From assembly GCA_003162115.1 (NCBI GenBank), contig PMMV01000029.1, forward strand, positions 1 through 16,073: a DNA stretch of 16,073 bases, given 5' to 3'. The DNA comes from Methanobacterium sp. (GTDB lineage Archaea; Methanobacteriota; Methanobacteria; Methanobacteriales; Methanobacteriaceae). Shown here one piece after another: positions 15,752 through 16,073 of the stretch (position 1 is the stretch's first letter; every line of letters begins with the position of its first letter). The position numbers and the translations under genes are program-made. The notes under the pieces were generated by a model. The model had not been told where the DNA came from. It worked only from the letters and a program-made list of their open reading frames with translations, and did no database searches.

Positions 15752-16073
15752 ACTTTCATTATCATAGATGGGCTGAAGTTTATATTCCAAAAAAGGATTT
15801 ATTTGTACTGGGGGTTTATATAAAAAAAATTTTAAATACATTAATCCTAAAAACTTAACTGTTTATATAATAAAAATATAGAGTTTAATTAGTAAAAAAT
15901 TATGTATAAAAACATATTAAAGACAATTAACTTATAAAATTATTTTTAATAGAAAATCACTTAAAAAAAATTAGGAAACAAGTTCTTATTGAAGTATCCA
16001 ACATAATGATAAAGAAAATTGATTAATAATATTAACATTATTAGTATGTTAAATTTGATATTTATAGTATACA
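15752..16073. other. Downstream AT-rich region, no gene seen
   Basis: This stretch of about 320 bases after the permease contains an AAAGTTT/AAACTTT inverted repeat straddling the permease stop (15730-15756) and a TATA-like TTTATATAAAA near 15816-15826, preceded by five G. The latter could start a transcript running out of the window. Short frames here do not look coding. Confidence 0.5.

Noticed and set aside
15637..15858. Plus-strand 73-residue frame at the permease 3' end.
   Set aside because: It overlaps the permease in another frame, lacks a ribosome binding site and shows no coding character beyond the overlap.

Overview
The window looks like chromosomal DNA of a methanogenic archaeon of the order Methanobacteriales, probably Methanobacterium or a close relative. 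The evidence is an archaeal/eukaryotic ribosomal protein (eS1/S3ae), an archaeal-type phosphoglycerate mutase (ApgM), DUF116 and DUF92 proteins, GGTGA-type ribosome binding sites, TATA-box promoters and AT-rich spacers. No rRNA, tRNA, CRISPR array, transposase or integrase was found.

Layout. (1) Positions 1-1992 (minus) hold most of a ChlI/ChlD-like chelatase ATPase with a VWA domain, cut off by the window edge. (2) Positions 2203-3606 (plus) hold a small zinc-ribbon protein, an unrecognised protein overlapping it, and a DUF116 protein. (3) An ExoD-like membrane protein lies on minus at 3865-4509. (4) Positions 4891-7132 (plus) form a redox-flavoured group: an iron-sulfur flavoprotein gene and a methyltransferase gene, both broken as written, then an intact NifX/NifB-type protein and an intact flavodoxin. 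(5) Positions 7434-11310 form a tight four-gene operon: rps3ae, DUF92 membrane protein, apgM, glmM. (6) Positions 11742-13914 (minus) hold a nitroreductase and a soluble PAS-PAS histidine kinase. (7) Positions 14333-15751 (plus) encode an APC-family amino-acid permease with an unusual cysteine-rich tail.

How the genes may work together. The four-gene operon joins translation (eS1), central carbon metabolism (ApgM), amino-sugar supply for envelope glycans (GlmM) and a membrane protein related to prenyl-phosphate kinases. The 4.9-7.1 kb group contains two FMN-type flavoproteins and an Fe-S/cofactor-binding protein, which suggests redox or oxidative-stress functions, but two of its four genes carry lesions. 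The kinase has no response regulator beside it.

The points most worth following are four lesions packed into about 960 bp (4891-5855) while neighbouring genes are clean, a possible small structured RNA at about 11615-11705 behind its own TATA box, the CX3CX2CX3C tail of the permease, and repeated motifs upstream of the flavoprotein and permease genes. I do not see a convincing large undescribed system.
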